From: Phymorhynchus buccinoides
Lineage: Eukaryota > Mollusca > Gastropoda > Neogastropoda > Raphitomidae
Length of the DNA stretch: 64,000 bases
Assembly: GCA_017654935.2 (NCBI GenBank)
Contig: CM065693.1
Coordinates: forward strand, 10,559,457-10,623,456
Direction of reading: 5' to 3'
The position numbers and the translations under genes were made by a program. The notes under the pieces were generated by a model, which was not told the origin of the DNA, made no database searches, and saw only the letters and a program-made list of their open reading frames with translations. Every line of letters begins with the position of its first letter. The first letter of the stretch is position 1. Shown here one piece after another: positions 35,253 to 45,819 of the stretch.

Positions 35253-35776
35253 TTATAGGAAATTTTTGTAACCGTACAAACCTTGACCTAAATAATACCT
35301 GCCAAAGTTTAAAACGATGGGACTCCTAAAAAGCTTCATGGCTTGTTCTGTCCCTAATTACTACTACTGCTACTGTTGAATTGCTAGCGCATAAAATAGG
35401 GTAATTTTATGCATGTTGTGGCTGTGCATGTTTCCAGATTGCGGTTCCTGCTGGGCCATGGGGACCACCAGCGCTCAGGCGGACACGATCAACGTCCTGA
35501 GGAAAGGGGTCTGGCCCTCTTCCTACCTCTCCATCCATCGACTGAGGGGGCACCGCCGCCTACGACGGGGGAGATGACGTGGATGTGTACCAGTAGGCCG
35601 GGTTCACATTAGACACGTAAGTTCTGTACAGAAAACCCTAAATAAGTGGAAGAAAGAAGGATAAAAGTTTACGCATAAAATGGGGAAATTCGGACACGTG
35701 CGCAAGTCTTTTGCCTTCTTTGTTTAAATGAATGCAAAATGAACTAAATATATCAGTCTTATCTCTAATACTGTTT
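35253..35776. other. non-coding arm sequence
   Basis: Mirror of 20,884-21,408. Part belongs to the interrupted CAGGCATGGG MITE. No gene seen. Confidence 0.5.
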
Positions 35777-36494
35777 TTAACTCTTTCTATACTAACCTGC
35801 GCTCTCGTCGCAGGGCATGCGCACAACGTCTCGTTACTAAGGTAACGGGATATCGCATGTGAACTTTAAAAATTCATAGTTCATAGGTTAACAGTCATGC
35901 GTGCTTCAAAGTGGCTCAGAGGGCTACTACTTTTTTTCATTTTTATAAAACGATCTTTATTGCTTCTCCACACTGACTGGCTGGCTGTAGGCTGACGACG
36001 AAAATGGTGTTTTACGTCCTCTTGGTCTGAATCAGACACATATGGGACATTTGTAAATATGGTGGGAACAATACTGGAGGCAATGCCCGGAGGCAGTATG
36101 AAACCAGTAAAGTCCCGATTTTTAAAATATTAATACAGATGTATCAATGATAAAATGGATGTGTGTAAACTGGCTGTAGGCTAGTAAATTTAAGTTTTAC
36201 GTCCTCATTGGCTGTAGGCTATTTTGGGACCTTAAAATTATATTTTCGCTATTATGAGTGTGCCTGGCTTGACAAAACATGCATTTATTTTAAAATATCA
36301 CAAATCAAAACTAATCAAGTGGATGTTTTGAAACTGTTGCAGGTGTTAGTACTGTATATTGTGTACATATTGCCAAAATGTCACGTTTGTATCTGTTACC
36401 ATTATTTAGAAAATAATTTTTTGGCAACCTATGCAAATCGGCCAGTACAGAATGCTTGCAAAGGGAAGCAACTGGCCAGCATGGAATGAGTTAA
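35777..36494. mobile_element. TTAA-bounded element, right arm
   Basis: 718 bp, bounded by TTAACTCTTTCTATACTAA and AGCATGGAATGAGTTAA. Mirror of 20,162-20,883. Confidence 0.62.
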
Positions 36495-36638
36495 GGCTTA
36501 GATAACAGAAGCTTCATTTTCTGGGGGCTGTATCCCAACACACACGGTTTTCAGTTTTTTTTTTTTATTCCTTGTTCCTATGCCTGCTTCCAGACCCCAA
36601 TTTTCAGTCTTTTTTGTCTTATCTAATTCCCATGCCTG
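36495..36638. mobile_element. CAGGCATGGG MITE part, right arm
   Basis: Ends AATTCCCATGCCTG at 36,638. Mirror of 20,014-20,161; the remainder lies beyond the TTAA insertion. Confidence 0.65.
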
Positions 36639-37531
36639 AATATTAAGGTCCCAAAATAAAGCCTACAACCAGCCAGTCAGTGTCAAGGCATGAATGAAAC
36701 GTAGTAGTAGCCCTCTGAGCCACTTTGAAGCACGCATGACTGTTAATCTATGAACTATGAATTTTTAAAGTTCACATGCGATATCCCGTTACCTTAGTAA
36801 CGAGGCGTTGTGCGCATGCCCTGCGACGAGAGCGCAGGTTAGTATAGAAAGAGTTTAAGACCTACTTCTCTGAGACATTGCCCTTCTTTGTAAGTATTAA
36901 AATTACCTCTTAACTCCCTCCCATTTAAGACTTCATTTTGGATGATGTTTGAAGGTCTTTTAAGGGAGGTAAGGTTCCAATATTGCAAGTGTGTCATGAA
37001 CTAGGAAACCCCTGATGAGACATGTAGCAACTAAATCTATGGCCAAACTCAGGTTGGCTGATTTAGTACAATTATGTTAATTGGACCTATTGTCTGGAAC
37101 AGTCTTCCGTATTCAATCCGTCATGCTCCCACAATCTCAGAATTTAAATCCTCTTTAAAAACACATCTTTTCAGAAAAGCTTATCACAGAAAAATACGTT
37201 AGTCTTAGAAAGTAGACTCAGTTTACAATCCATAACATTGCTAAAAATCTACCACTTACGGTATGAAAAACTGTTTGTCCCATCATTTGTGGATCATCTT
37301 CATCATTTTTAGAATTATTCTTATAGTTATGACTGTTTGTCTTTGACCATTTTAGATTTAATTTATTTCACTTTCCAAAGGGCGATCTTGATTCTTTATA
37401 GTTATAAAAAAATAATCTGCGTCCTGCTTCATTATATCTGCTAACTAGAAAGTTTGCTAAACTGAAAAATGTTTGATGAAACTACTGCTCACTTAACTAG
37501 TATGGCAGTGTGAGTTCTAAAGATAAAGGCT

Positions 37532-37607
37532 GGTTTGCGATGATGTCACATTTTAATCTGTCAATCCAATGAAATATCCGTGATTTGACCAATTTTCTGA
37601 GCAAACC
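37532..37607 (+). ncRNA. box C/D snoRNA-like, type B, copy 4 (short form)
   Basis: 76 nt: GGTTTGC, GATGATG, then CTGA, GCAAACC. The stem can extend outward with AAAGG against CCTTT after a small mismatch. It is the short form, without the TATGTTTTTGCT stretch before box D. Confidence 0.7.
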
Positions 37608-38291
37608 ATCCTTTGTAGTGCATTATAAAATAGAAGATGATGAACACTGAACAGACTAGTTCATGCTTTTATCCAGTAATTTATTTTTGTACATTATATT
37701 TTGGTGAATCAGAATGTTTGGCATATTTCAAGACTATAAAAGCTTGTTTCACTTTGTGGTCTATACAGTACATGAATCTTTTCTTCACCATTACTGGCAT
37801 TAGGTATGTTATCCAGACATGATAGTTTATCGGTGCAGGCACTGGTGGTTGCGCTAGTGCGTCTATTTTCGGGCATAGGGTGAAATGGGCTCCAATTGGC
37901 AACACTGATACTGATTGATTTCCATGTACAGGGATTTTTGGAAATAAATAGACCTTGATTTGAAAATAAGCAGCGAGATAAATGGCACATTTCAAACTAC
38001 CGTTACCATTGAAGAACTGTTAAGATTTTTTAAGAATATTTTTTCTCCATTGGATTGCAGTATGTCTGTTTGTGTAACAACATGTTTGTTTGATGTTGAG
38101 CACTTTTCAAGGAAGTGTTTGGTGGCTCCATTTGGTGGTTTCATGTTGAAACGTATACGGTATAATGTTTGGTCTTGTTAGGCTGATTTTCTGTTAAAAA
38201 AAATATGTCCTAGGGTCAAATAGTATTTTTCTGATTGGTTTGTTTATAAAATGCCCTAGGATCAAAGCTATCTGCTGTGTGTTTATATGGA

Positions 38292-38379
38292 GAGCAGCAC
38301 TGTAGGAATGATGTTTGATACTTTCGTTCTCCTGAATGCTGTGAATGACACACTGTGATCTGACCTACAGCCTCTGCTC
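38292..38379 (+). ncRNA. box C/D snoRNA, SNORD59-like, type A copy 5
   Basis: 88 nt. Here the inner stem is CTGTAGG against CCTACAG, a perfect match, where other copies have CTGTGGG with one G-U pair. The outer stem GAGCAG/CTGCTC is intact. Guide ACTTTCGTTCT, D' CTGA and box D CTGA are unchanged. A stem difference that preserves pairing supports an RNA structure. Confidence 0.77.
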
Positions 38380-39112
38380 TCTGCTGTGTTGGGAAAAATA
38401 GTGTATCATTTATTTAGTCATTGCTCAACAAAGGCATATTTTTAAAAAAAAGACTTATTTAGTAATTATAAGCATTGTGTTCAAAAGATAAGTGGGTTAC
38501 ATAAAGTAACAGGAATTCTAATTTTTTGTAGAAATAACAGATAAAGTCAGTGGCCATTTTGTTTTCAGTGAGTTAGTAATTTGCGTAGTCTGACTTAGTA
38601 AAGCTAATCCTTAAAGCCGCCTCACATTCTCCAACCATTTTTGTTGGAAGAAAATTCAGTTGTGAACTCGATTCAACTACAGTATTTTTTCGGATCATTA
38701 GGCGCTGCTGTGTATAAGGTGAACTTGGGCAATTTTCAAGAAAAATCTGAAAACAATTAAAGCAAAAGGCGCCCTAGTTTATAAGGCGATATGCACCTCA
38801 CAAAAGAAAGTCAAACTTTGAAGCCCGTACGTATGCATCCTGTGAACGCTTACCGACCGCCATTACTGCTGTCACAAACGAGAGTTGGCCGCCCTTTCAA
38901 ATAATCAAACTTCCGTTTGTCTTTGACCATTTTAGATTTAATTTATTTCACTTAACAAAGGGCGATCTTGATTCTTTTATAGTTATAAAAAAATAGTCTG
39001 CATCCTGCTTCATTATATCTGCTAACTAGAAAGTTTGCTAAACTGAAAACTGTTTGATGAAACTACTACTCACTTAACTAGTATGGCAGTGTGAGTTCTA
39101 AAGATAAACGCT

Positions 39113-39197
39113 GGTTTGCGATGATGTCACATTTTAATCTGTCAATCCAATGAAATATCCGTGATTTGACCAATTATGTTTTTGCTCTGAGCAAGCC
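39113..39197 (+). ncRNA. box C/D snoRNA-like, type B, copy 5
   Basis: 85 nt. The 3' stem reads GCAAGCC instead of GCAAACC, which keeps pairing to GGTTTGC through a G-U pair. Boxes GATGATG and CTGA are intact. Confidence 0.7.
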
Positions 39198-39882
39198 ATC
39201 CTTTGTAGTGCATTATAAAATAGAAGATGATGAACACTGAACAGACTAGTTCATGCTTTTATCCAGTAATTTATTTTTGTACATTATATTTTGGTGAATC
39301 GGAAGTTTTGGCATATTTCAAGACTATAAAAGCTTGTTTCACTTTGTGGTCTATACAGTACATGAATCTTTTCTTCACCATTACTGGCATTAGGTATGTT
39401 ATCCAGACATGATAGTTTATCGGTGCAGGCACTGGTGGTTGCGCTAGTGCGTCTATTTTCGGGCATAGGGTGAAATGGGCTCCAATTGGCAACACTGATA
39501 CTGATTGATTTCCATGTACAGGGATTTTTGGAAATAAATAGACCTTGATTTGAAAATAAGCAGCGAGATAAATGGCACATTTCAAAATACCGTTACCATT
39601 GAAGAACTTAAGATTTTTTAAGAAGATTTTTTGTCCATTGGATTGCAGTATGTCTGTCTGTGTAACAACATGTTGGTTTGATGTTGAGCACACTTTTCAA
39701 GGAAGTGTTTGGTGGCTCCATTTGGTGGTTTCATGTTGAAACTTATACGGTATAATGTTTGGTCTTGTTAGGCTGATTTTCTGTTTAAAAAAAACATGTC
39801 CTAGGGTCAAATAGTATTTTTCTGATTGGTTTGTTTATAAAATGCCCTAGGATCAAAGCTATCTGTTGTGTGTTTGTATGGG

Positions 39883-39970
39883 GAGCAGCACTGTGGGAAT
39901 GATGTTTGATACTTTCGTTCTCCTGAACGCTGTGAATGACACACTGTGATCTGACCTACAGCCTCTGCTC
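39883..39970 (+). ncRNA. box C/D snoRNA, SNORD59-like, type A copy 6
   Basis: 88 nt with all boxes, stem and the 11-nt 18S guide. It is followed directly by further unit sequence shared with 18,240 in the left arm. Confidence 0.75.
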
Positions 39971-40900
39971 TCTGCTGTGTTGGGAAAAATAGTGTATCAT
40001 TTATTTAGTCATTGCTCAACAAAGGCATATTTAAAAAAAAAAAGACATTTAGTAATTATAAGCATTGTGTTCAAAAGATAAGTGGGTTACATAAAGTAAC
40101 AGGAATTCTTCTTTTTTGTAGAAAACAGTCAGTGGCCATTTTGTTTTCAGTGAGTTAGTAATTTGCGTAGTCTGACTTAGTAAAGCTAATCCTTAAAGCC
40201 GCCTCACATTCTCCAACCATTTTTGTTGGAAGAAAATTCAGTTGTGAACTCGATTCAACTACAATATTTTTTCGGATCATTAGGCGCTGCTGCGTATAAG
40301 GTGAACTTGGGCCATTTTCAAAAAAAATCTGAAAACAATTAAAGCAAAAGGCGCCCTAGTTTATAAGGTGATATGCACCTCACAAAAGAGCGATTCCTCC
40401 TTGGCGGAGTTGCCGGAGTGAGAAGCCATTTTGGATGGGGTGTGTGGAGGTCACTGAGAGTGGTTGAAGCTTTTTATTCTTTATAGTGCAGTAAAAAAGA
40501 AATGGAGCTATATCCTTTGTTGTGAGCGAAACTCCTTTTGTTTAACTTTTTAAAAAATGTATAAAAAGGCTTGTTAGTGGAAATTTCTATTTGGTCAAAC
40601 TCAGACGGCCATTTCACTGAAAGAATTTGACTCCCAGCACCTCCGCCAAGGAGTTATCGCCGATTTGACGGTCTGATTTCTAGGAAACCAGAGCAAAGTG
40701 AATGTTGCGATCTCTGCGATTTCCTGGTGATCTCGACATGTTTCTTGCAAAAACACATCCGTCAGGGAGCCCCTTTAAACCAAAAACCATCATTCCATGA
40801 CTATGACATCAAAAGTTATGACATCACACACCAGGTAGTAGGGAAGGGGTTACATCAACCTCAAAAGAGATATATCTGATGCGTGTTTATAACTTACAGT

Positions 40901-40988
40901 GAGAAGAGCTGTAGGAATGATGCTCAATACTTTCGTTCTCCTGAACTCTGTGACTGACACACTGTGATCTGACCTACAGCCTCTGCTC
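40901..40988 (+). ncRNA. box C/D snoRNA, SNORD59-like, diverged type A copy 7
   Basis: Mirror of 17,249-17,336: GAGAAGAG outer strand, CTGTAGG/CCTACAG inner stem, box C ATGATGC, guide ACTTTCGTTCT, D' CTGA, TGACTGA and box D CTGA. Confidence 0.68.
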
Positions 40989-41408
40989 AATTATTTGTTT
41001 CTAATGATGGGGGTGGGGTGGTAGTACAAACATTGTATTGATCACTATAATGATCAAGCATTATGTCCATACAACCTTCAATAAACATGCTGAATTATGT
41101 CGTTATGCTTTCAGAGATAATGTAGCTTTTGAGATTGTATTTTCAGAGATAAATTCAGTGAACACTAACTTATTAAGTCTAGAGAAAAAAGGACATTCTC
41201 TTTACAGGGATTACATTTCTTCAGCGTTTTCACTGCTTCCAAGAGCTGAAGAATTTGTTTTTCTTCATAATTGTTAATTCATTGGGCTACTTTCAGAAAG
41301 CCGTCTAATTACGCAAAAAAAACAGGACTGATTATTTTGTCTGTGAACAACATAATCAACAAGAAGGCAAAATTCAGTGGACATTTGTTTTTAAAATTAA
41401 ATTCAGTA

Positions 41409-41589
41409 CAGTGGAACCTCCCTAATAAGACCTTGAAAAACCATCCATCCAATAAAGAGGTCTTAATAGAGAGGTGGACAATCAGTAGTCCGGATAAGAA
41501 GGGGGAAAACAATTGGTGACAAATGTTGGGGTCGCATCTTAGAGCCCCGGAGTCTTAATAGGGAAGGTCTTGATAGGGAGGTTCCACTG
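41409..41589. mobile_element. mariner/pogo-like MITE, right arm
   Basis: Mirror of 16,648-16,828; CAGTGGAACCTCCCTAATAAG at one end and the reverse at the other, flanked by TA. Confidence 0.68.
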
Positions 41590-41696
41590 TATTAGAGTAA
41601 GATTTATGCGTTTCAGACAAATGTGAAATACATTCATTCTGGTCTTAGAGATTGATTCAGTAATTATGATGTGTACTCTGATTACAGAGTGGAAAC

Positions 41697-41857
41697 CAGT
41701 CATGCGGACATCCTGTCAGTCATGCAAACATCCTGTCAGTCATGGGGACATCCTGTCAATCATGCGGACATCCTGTCAGTCATGGGGACATCCTGTCAGT
41801 CATGCGGACATCCTGTCAGTCATGGGGACATCCTGTCAGTCATGCGGACATCCCTGC
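41697..41857. repeat. 20-bp minisatellite, right arm
   Basis: Mirror of 16,380-16,540; the same number of units and the same alternation. Confidence 0.9.
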
Positions 41858-41965
41858 ATGATCTGATGGCCTGCATATCTCGCCCAAATTGAATGCCTGA
41901 ACTGCTATTCCAGAGGAGAGTCATCAGGCAGTCAACGAGTCTTGGTTACAAAAAAGGTAATCTTC

Positions 41966-42180
41966 CAGGGCTTCCAGGGAACCCCATTTGAGGGTCTATG
42001 AAGTACTAAAATTCTAAAGGACCCTCTAAAACGAATGTGCAGGGGGTCCCAGGGATGCACTATAAAATTTATTTTTAGCATTTGCAATGCCACTGGGACC
42101 GTCTATCCCGCCTCGATGACCCTCTATACTGTAAGTGGAGTCCCTGGGACCCCTTGTTTTGCGGGACGATTGGGAGCCCT
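41966..42180. mobile_element. hAT-like MITE, right arm
   Basis: Mirror of 16,055-16,271, flanked by TAATCTTC, the complement of the left-arm target duplication. Confidence 0.68.
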
Positions 42181-42719
42181 AATCTTCTCTTTTGTCGGGT
42201 GAGAATGGTGTTCAATTCCATGTAATAATATAAAAAGTCTTTGTTGTCATTATCTAAAGCAAGTGTTTGAAATGTAAAGTCAATAATTATGATCAATCAT
42301 CATTACGAAACATTCCCCAAGTGTCTTGCAACAGACTACTCTGTATTTGAAGAATTTCAGAGGGTCCGTGCCCAAACTGCTTATCAACTTTTTTTCAGAT
42401 GTTTTATTTAATTTGAGCAGATGGCTTGTTTTAGCTACTGTAGCCACCCCCGATTTCCACATTCCAGTTAAGAAACGTGGTGAATGACTCAGGCTGCAAG
42501 AGTTGTTTCTCAGAAGCAGAACCCTAGAAATTCTAGGATTCTACTTCCGAGTAACTGACAACTCTTGCAGGAGAATTCTAGTAGAATTCTTGTTCTGACT
42601 TTTTCTGACTGAAGTAGTGAAGAGGGAACCTCTTGTGCCGTGAGTCAGTAAAAAGCGAGGGGAAAAAAATAGCTTAGTCGTAAGTTGGCTCAATTTGCTT
42701 TTCAAAACTAGCTACATGG

Positions 42720-42962
42720 TTAACCCTTTCACCACCAGCCATATTTCAGCCAAACATTTCCATTACATTTACCTGGGTAGAGAACAAAACCATCTGCAGA
42801 ATTGGGGATTCTTCTGTGACATATAAAATAAGGTCTATCCTTACTTCCCAAAACTAAGACAATAGGGTCTTTGGATAATTGACCCTAATTTGATGCCTTT
42901 TAGTGACATAGGTGTTAAATCACTGTGGTGCTAAAATGCGACTTTGGCGGTGAAAGGGTTAA
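42720..42962. mobile_element. piggyBac-like MITE, right arm
   Basis: Bounded by TTAACCCTTTCACCACC and GGCGGTGAAAGGGTTAA. Mirror of 15,270-15,514. Confidence 0.78.
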
Positions 42963-43088
42963 AGTGTCCTGATTATGGGGATATGAAAAAAAGTGCACCC
43001 CTTCATAGTTCATTTGGGGATGACCTTTTTTAAAAACTAATTCTTGTGCTTTTGCTACCTCTGCAAAACTTTTGCTTCCTACTTCAAG

Positions 43089-43440
43089 CAGGCATGGGAA
43101 TTGTCAGACTTTTGGCTGATTTCAGCTTTTTGGATGGTCCTCTTCAGTCTTTTTTTTGGCAAGTTTCAGCTTTTTTGATGGTCCAAGAGGACTTTTATGA
43201 GATAAAAAAAAGAAGCCCAATGAGTAAAACTTAAGTTATTTGTTATAAATGAATGCAAAATGAACTAAATATATGTCATCTCTAATACTATTTTTAACAT
43301 AACAGAAGGAGCTTCATTTTCTGTGGGCTGTATCCCAACACACACGGTTTTCAGTGTTTTTTTTTTTTATTCCTTGTTCCTATGCCTGCTTCCAGACCCC
43401 AATTTTCAGTCTTTTTTATCTTCTCTAATTCCCATGCCTG
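43089..43440. mobile_element. CAGGCATGGG MITE, right arm
   Basis: Complete, with both 14-bp termini and the 6-bp target TTCAAG on each side. Mirror of 14,794-15,143. Confidence 0.78.
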
Positions 43441-43535
43441 TTCAAGAAATGTTTGCTCATGAGAAGTTTACTAGACTGTGATTAGTGTGACATGTTGGTT
43501 GAAGCTTGTGACATTGTCTAATTTATACAAAGGTT

Positions 43536-43620
43536 GGTTTGCGATGATGTCACATTTGAATCTGTCAATCCAATGAAATATCCGTGATTAGACAAATTAT
43601 GTTTTTGCTCTGAGCAAACC
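43536..43620 (+). ncRNA. box C/D snoRNA-like, type B, copy 6
   Basis: 85 nt with the perfect GGTTTGC/GCAAACC stem, box C GATGATG and box D CTGA. Mirror of 14,614-14,698. Target unassigned. Confidence 0.7.
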
Positions 43621-44355
43621 ATCCTCTGGAGTTCATTATAAAGATAAGAAATACTTAAGACTAGTTCATGCTTTTATTCAGTATTTTTGTCAAATCAAAA
43701 TGTTTGGCATATTTTTAATTTCAAAGCTTTATACTTCCCTTTTCAGCTTTGTAATATATATGTTATATATAAATATATGACTTGTATATAGGTATGATAT
43801 CCATATCTGGTTGCACTGGTATGCCTTTTGTCAGGCACAGGGCGGCTGGATTGAGTCAAAGAATTAATGTTAAAAAAACAACACTGACATTGTTATTTTG
43901 GAAATTATGTAGCATGTCACAGGGACTTGTCTCTGTGAAATTTGTGTTCATCCCACCTGGAGAGTGCGTCATTGTGGGAGTTTCACGTGCATACCACGGG
44001 CAGGTTAGAGTTGCTTTACGTCCCCATCCGAAGAATTTGAAATTACCATTGCCATTGAAGAAATGTTCATCGTTTTTATTTTATTTTTTCTTTGAGGGAT
44101 TTCAGTACATGTAGTGTTTGTCTGAGAATGATGCCTTGTTTGTCTCCCTTTGGTTATGATCCACCCATTGCTAGATGATTGGTATCGTAATAAACTTTGG
44201 TGGAGGGGAGTTAATTAGAAAGAGAGTTCTCCCCCTTTGTTCAATTTCGTTATCTCTCCTCTTGGCCTCACTATTTCATTCTTTGTCTAACTGTAAGTAT
44301 GCCTTGATTCAAATATTGATGGATGCTTATCACTTTTCAAGGCAGTGTTTGGTAA

Positions 44356-45097
44356 GGCCAAGAAAAAACCCATGTCTGTTTCCGGTAACCCGACCGAGCC
44401 TATTTTTTGCTGCCGACCCTAATTTTGTTGTTGTTGACGAGTTTCAAAAGAAAGCAGAAAAAAAAAGAAATTTGACCAGACGATGCATTGGAAACAACCA
44501 TTGCACTCTGTGTTGATTCTAGAGTGCGGTCTTGCGGGATTCCCGCATTTATTCCCCCTAGGACGCATAAAATCGTGAACAGTGCGGCCCAACTCACGCA
44601 AAAAAACAAAAACGCACGCACTTTTACTTAGAGTGTGTAGGCCTAGTCGCGGCTGCTTTCTCGATATTGAGTCGAACTGAGCATCCTTTCTCTCAAAGTT
44701 TCTGATTGGCAGATGACCCTGGCTTTGTCCAATCACACAAATTGTCACTCAGGAGCACAACTTTTCAGTCCGCCATTTTTGTTTTGGTGCACACTATCGA
44801 GTTCAATGCCACAGCCAGCGATTCTCGTTCTGTTGTAGGGCCTCTAAGGCGCAGTGAGCAAAGAAAAGAAAGCAAACTTGTTTTATTTCGTGTTTCGTGG
44901 CCTATCAACGAAGGATGTTTGTACAACTAAGAATACACGCAATGGGTCAGGAAGTGAAACGGAACTCACGATGCCGATGTCAACCAGATATCTTGCACCG
45001 CGAAAAAAAAAAAAAAAAATTTTGAAAGCCTACCTACCTACCTACCCTATTTTGGGGGGCCATGTTCCCGGAAGCATACATATTTTTTTATTTGGCC
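44356..45097. mobile_element. Harbinger-like element, 742 bp, right arm
   Basis: Ends GGCCAAGAAAAAACCCATG and, in reverse complement, GGCCAAATAAAAAAATATG; TAA on both sides. In the + direction it carries ATTGG, CCAAT (about 44,705-44,733) and CCGCCAT (about 44,770), some 450 bases upstream of the type A snoRNA at 45,225. Confidence 0.7.
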
Positions 45098-45224
45098 TAA
45101 TGGTAGCTTCATTGGCAAACACATTTTGACATGTTAAAACTTGCGTTTTTTTGTGTGGTCTCATTGGACTGAATTTGTTTTAATTGTCCAAGGATCAAAG
45201 CTATCTGTTATATGTTTGGATGGG

Positions 45225-45312
45225 GAGCAGCACTGTGGGAATGATGTTTGATACTTTCGTTCTCCTGAACGCTGTGAATGACACACTGTGATCTGACCTA
45301 CAGCCTCTGCTC
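45225..45312 (+). ncRNA. box C/D snoRNA, SNORD59-like, type A copy 8
   Basis: 88 nt, used here as the reference. Stem GAGCAG (45,225-45,230) pairs with CTGCTC (45,307-45,312), and CTGTGGG (45,233-45,239) with CCTACAG (45,297-45,303). Box C ATGATGT is at 45,241, guide ACTTTCGTTCTC at 45,253-45,264, D' CTGA at 45,265, C' TGAATGA at 45,275 and box D CTGA at 45,293. The nucleotide five upstream of D' (45,260) pairs with an A in the 18S segment AGAACGAAAGT, the position methylated under SNORD59 guidance in vertebrates (from memory). It lies seven bases from the assembly gap. Confidence 0.77.
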
Positions 45313-45319
45313 TCTTCAA

Positions 45320-45819
45320 NNNNNNNNNNNNNNNNNNNNNNNNNNNNNNNNNNNNNNNNNNNNNNNNNNNNNNNNNNNNNNNNNNNNNNNNNNNNNNNNN
45401 NNNNNNNNNNNNNNNNNNNNNNNNNNNNNNNNNNNNNNNNNNNNNNNNNNNNNNNNNNNNNNNNNNNNNNNNNNNNNNNNNNNNNNNNNNNNNNNNNNNN
45501 NNNNNNNNNNNNNNNNNNNNNNNNNNNNNNNNNNNNNNNNNNNNNNNNNNNNNNNNNNNNNNNNNNNNNNNNNNNNNNNNNNNNNNNNNNNNNNNNNNNN
45601 NNNNNNNNNNNNNNNNNNNNNNNNNNNNNNNNNNNNNNNNNNNNNNNNNNNNNNNNNNNNNNNNNNNNNNNNNNNNNNNNNNNNNNNNNNNNNNNNNNNN
45701 NNNNNNNNNNNNNNNNNNNNNNNNNNNNNNNNNNNNNNNNNNNNNNNNNNNNNNNNNNNNNNNNNNNNNNNNNNNNNNNNNNNNNNNNNNNNNNNNNNNN
45801 NNNNNNNNNNNNNNNNNNN
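45320..45819. other. assembly gap, exactly 500 N
   Basis: A round 500 unknown bases, so its length is a placeholder. It truncates the right arm. Any ORF spanning it is meaningless. Confidence 0.99.

Larger units (their letters stand above)
37338..40385. repeat. extra tandem duplication (2 x about 1.5 kb) only in right arm
   Basis: The segment 37,338-38,805 recurs at 38,919-40,385 with an offset of about 1,580 bases. A junction segment of roughly 110 bases (38,806-38,918) belongs to neither copy. The left arm has only one copy (about 17,850-19,300). Each copy carries one type B and one type A snoRNA. The copies differ by indels and substitutions, so this is not an exact repeat. Confidence 0.85.
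29634..45319 (-). repeat. right arm of the giant inverted repeat
   Basis: About 15.7 kb, the reverse complement of 12,916-27,046 plus one extra tandem copy of a 1.58-kb unit. It terminates exactly at the 500-N gap. Shared insertions (LINE, Harbinger-like, piggyBac-like, hAT-like, pogo-like elements) must predate the split of the two arms if the structure is real. Confidence 0.93.

Noticed and set aside
37790..37995. A possible H/ACA snoRNA in the conserved block between the C/D copies
   Set aside because: I found a few short hairpins and an ACA near the end, but no convincing hairpin-hinge-hairpin-tail arrangement by eye.
12916..45319. Read fold-back (missed adapter) as the explanation of the palindrome
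   Set aside because: The spacer is 2.6 kb, the arms differ by substitutions and a 1.58-kb duplication, and the third LINE copy is one-sided. Haplotig joining remains possible.
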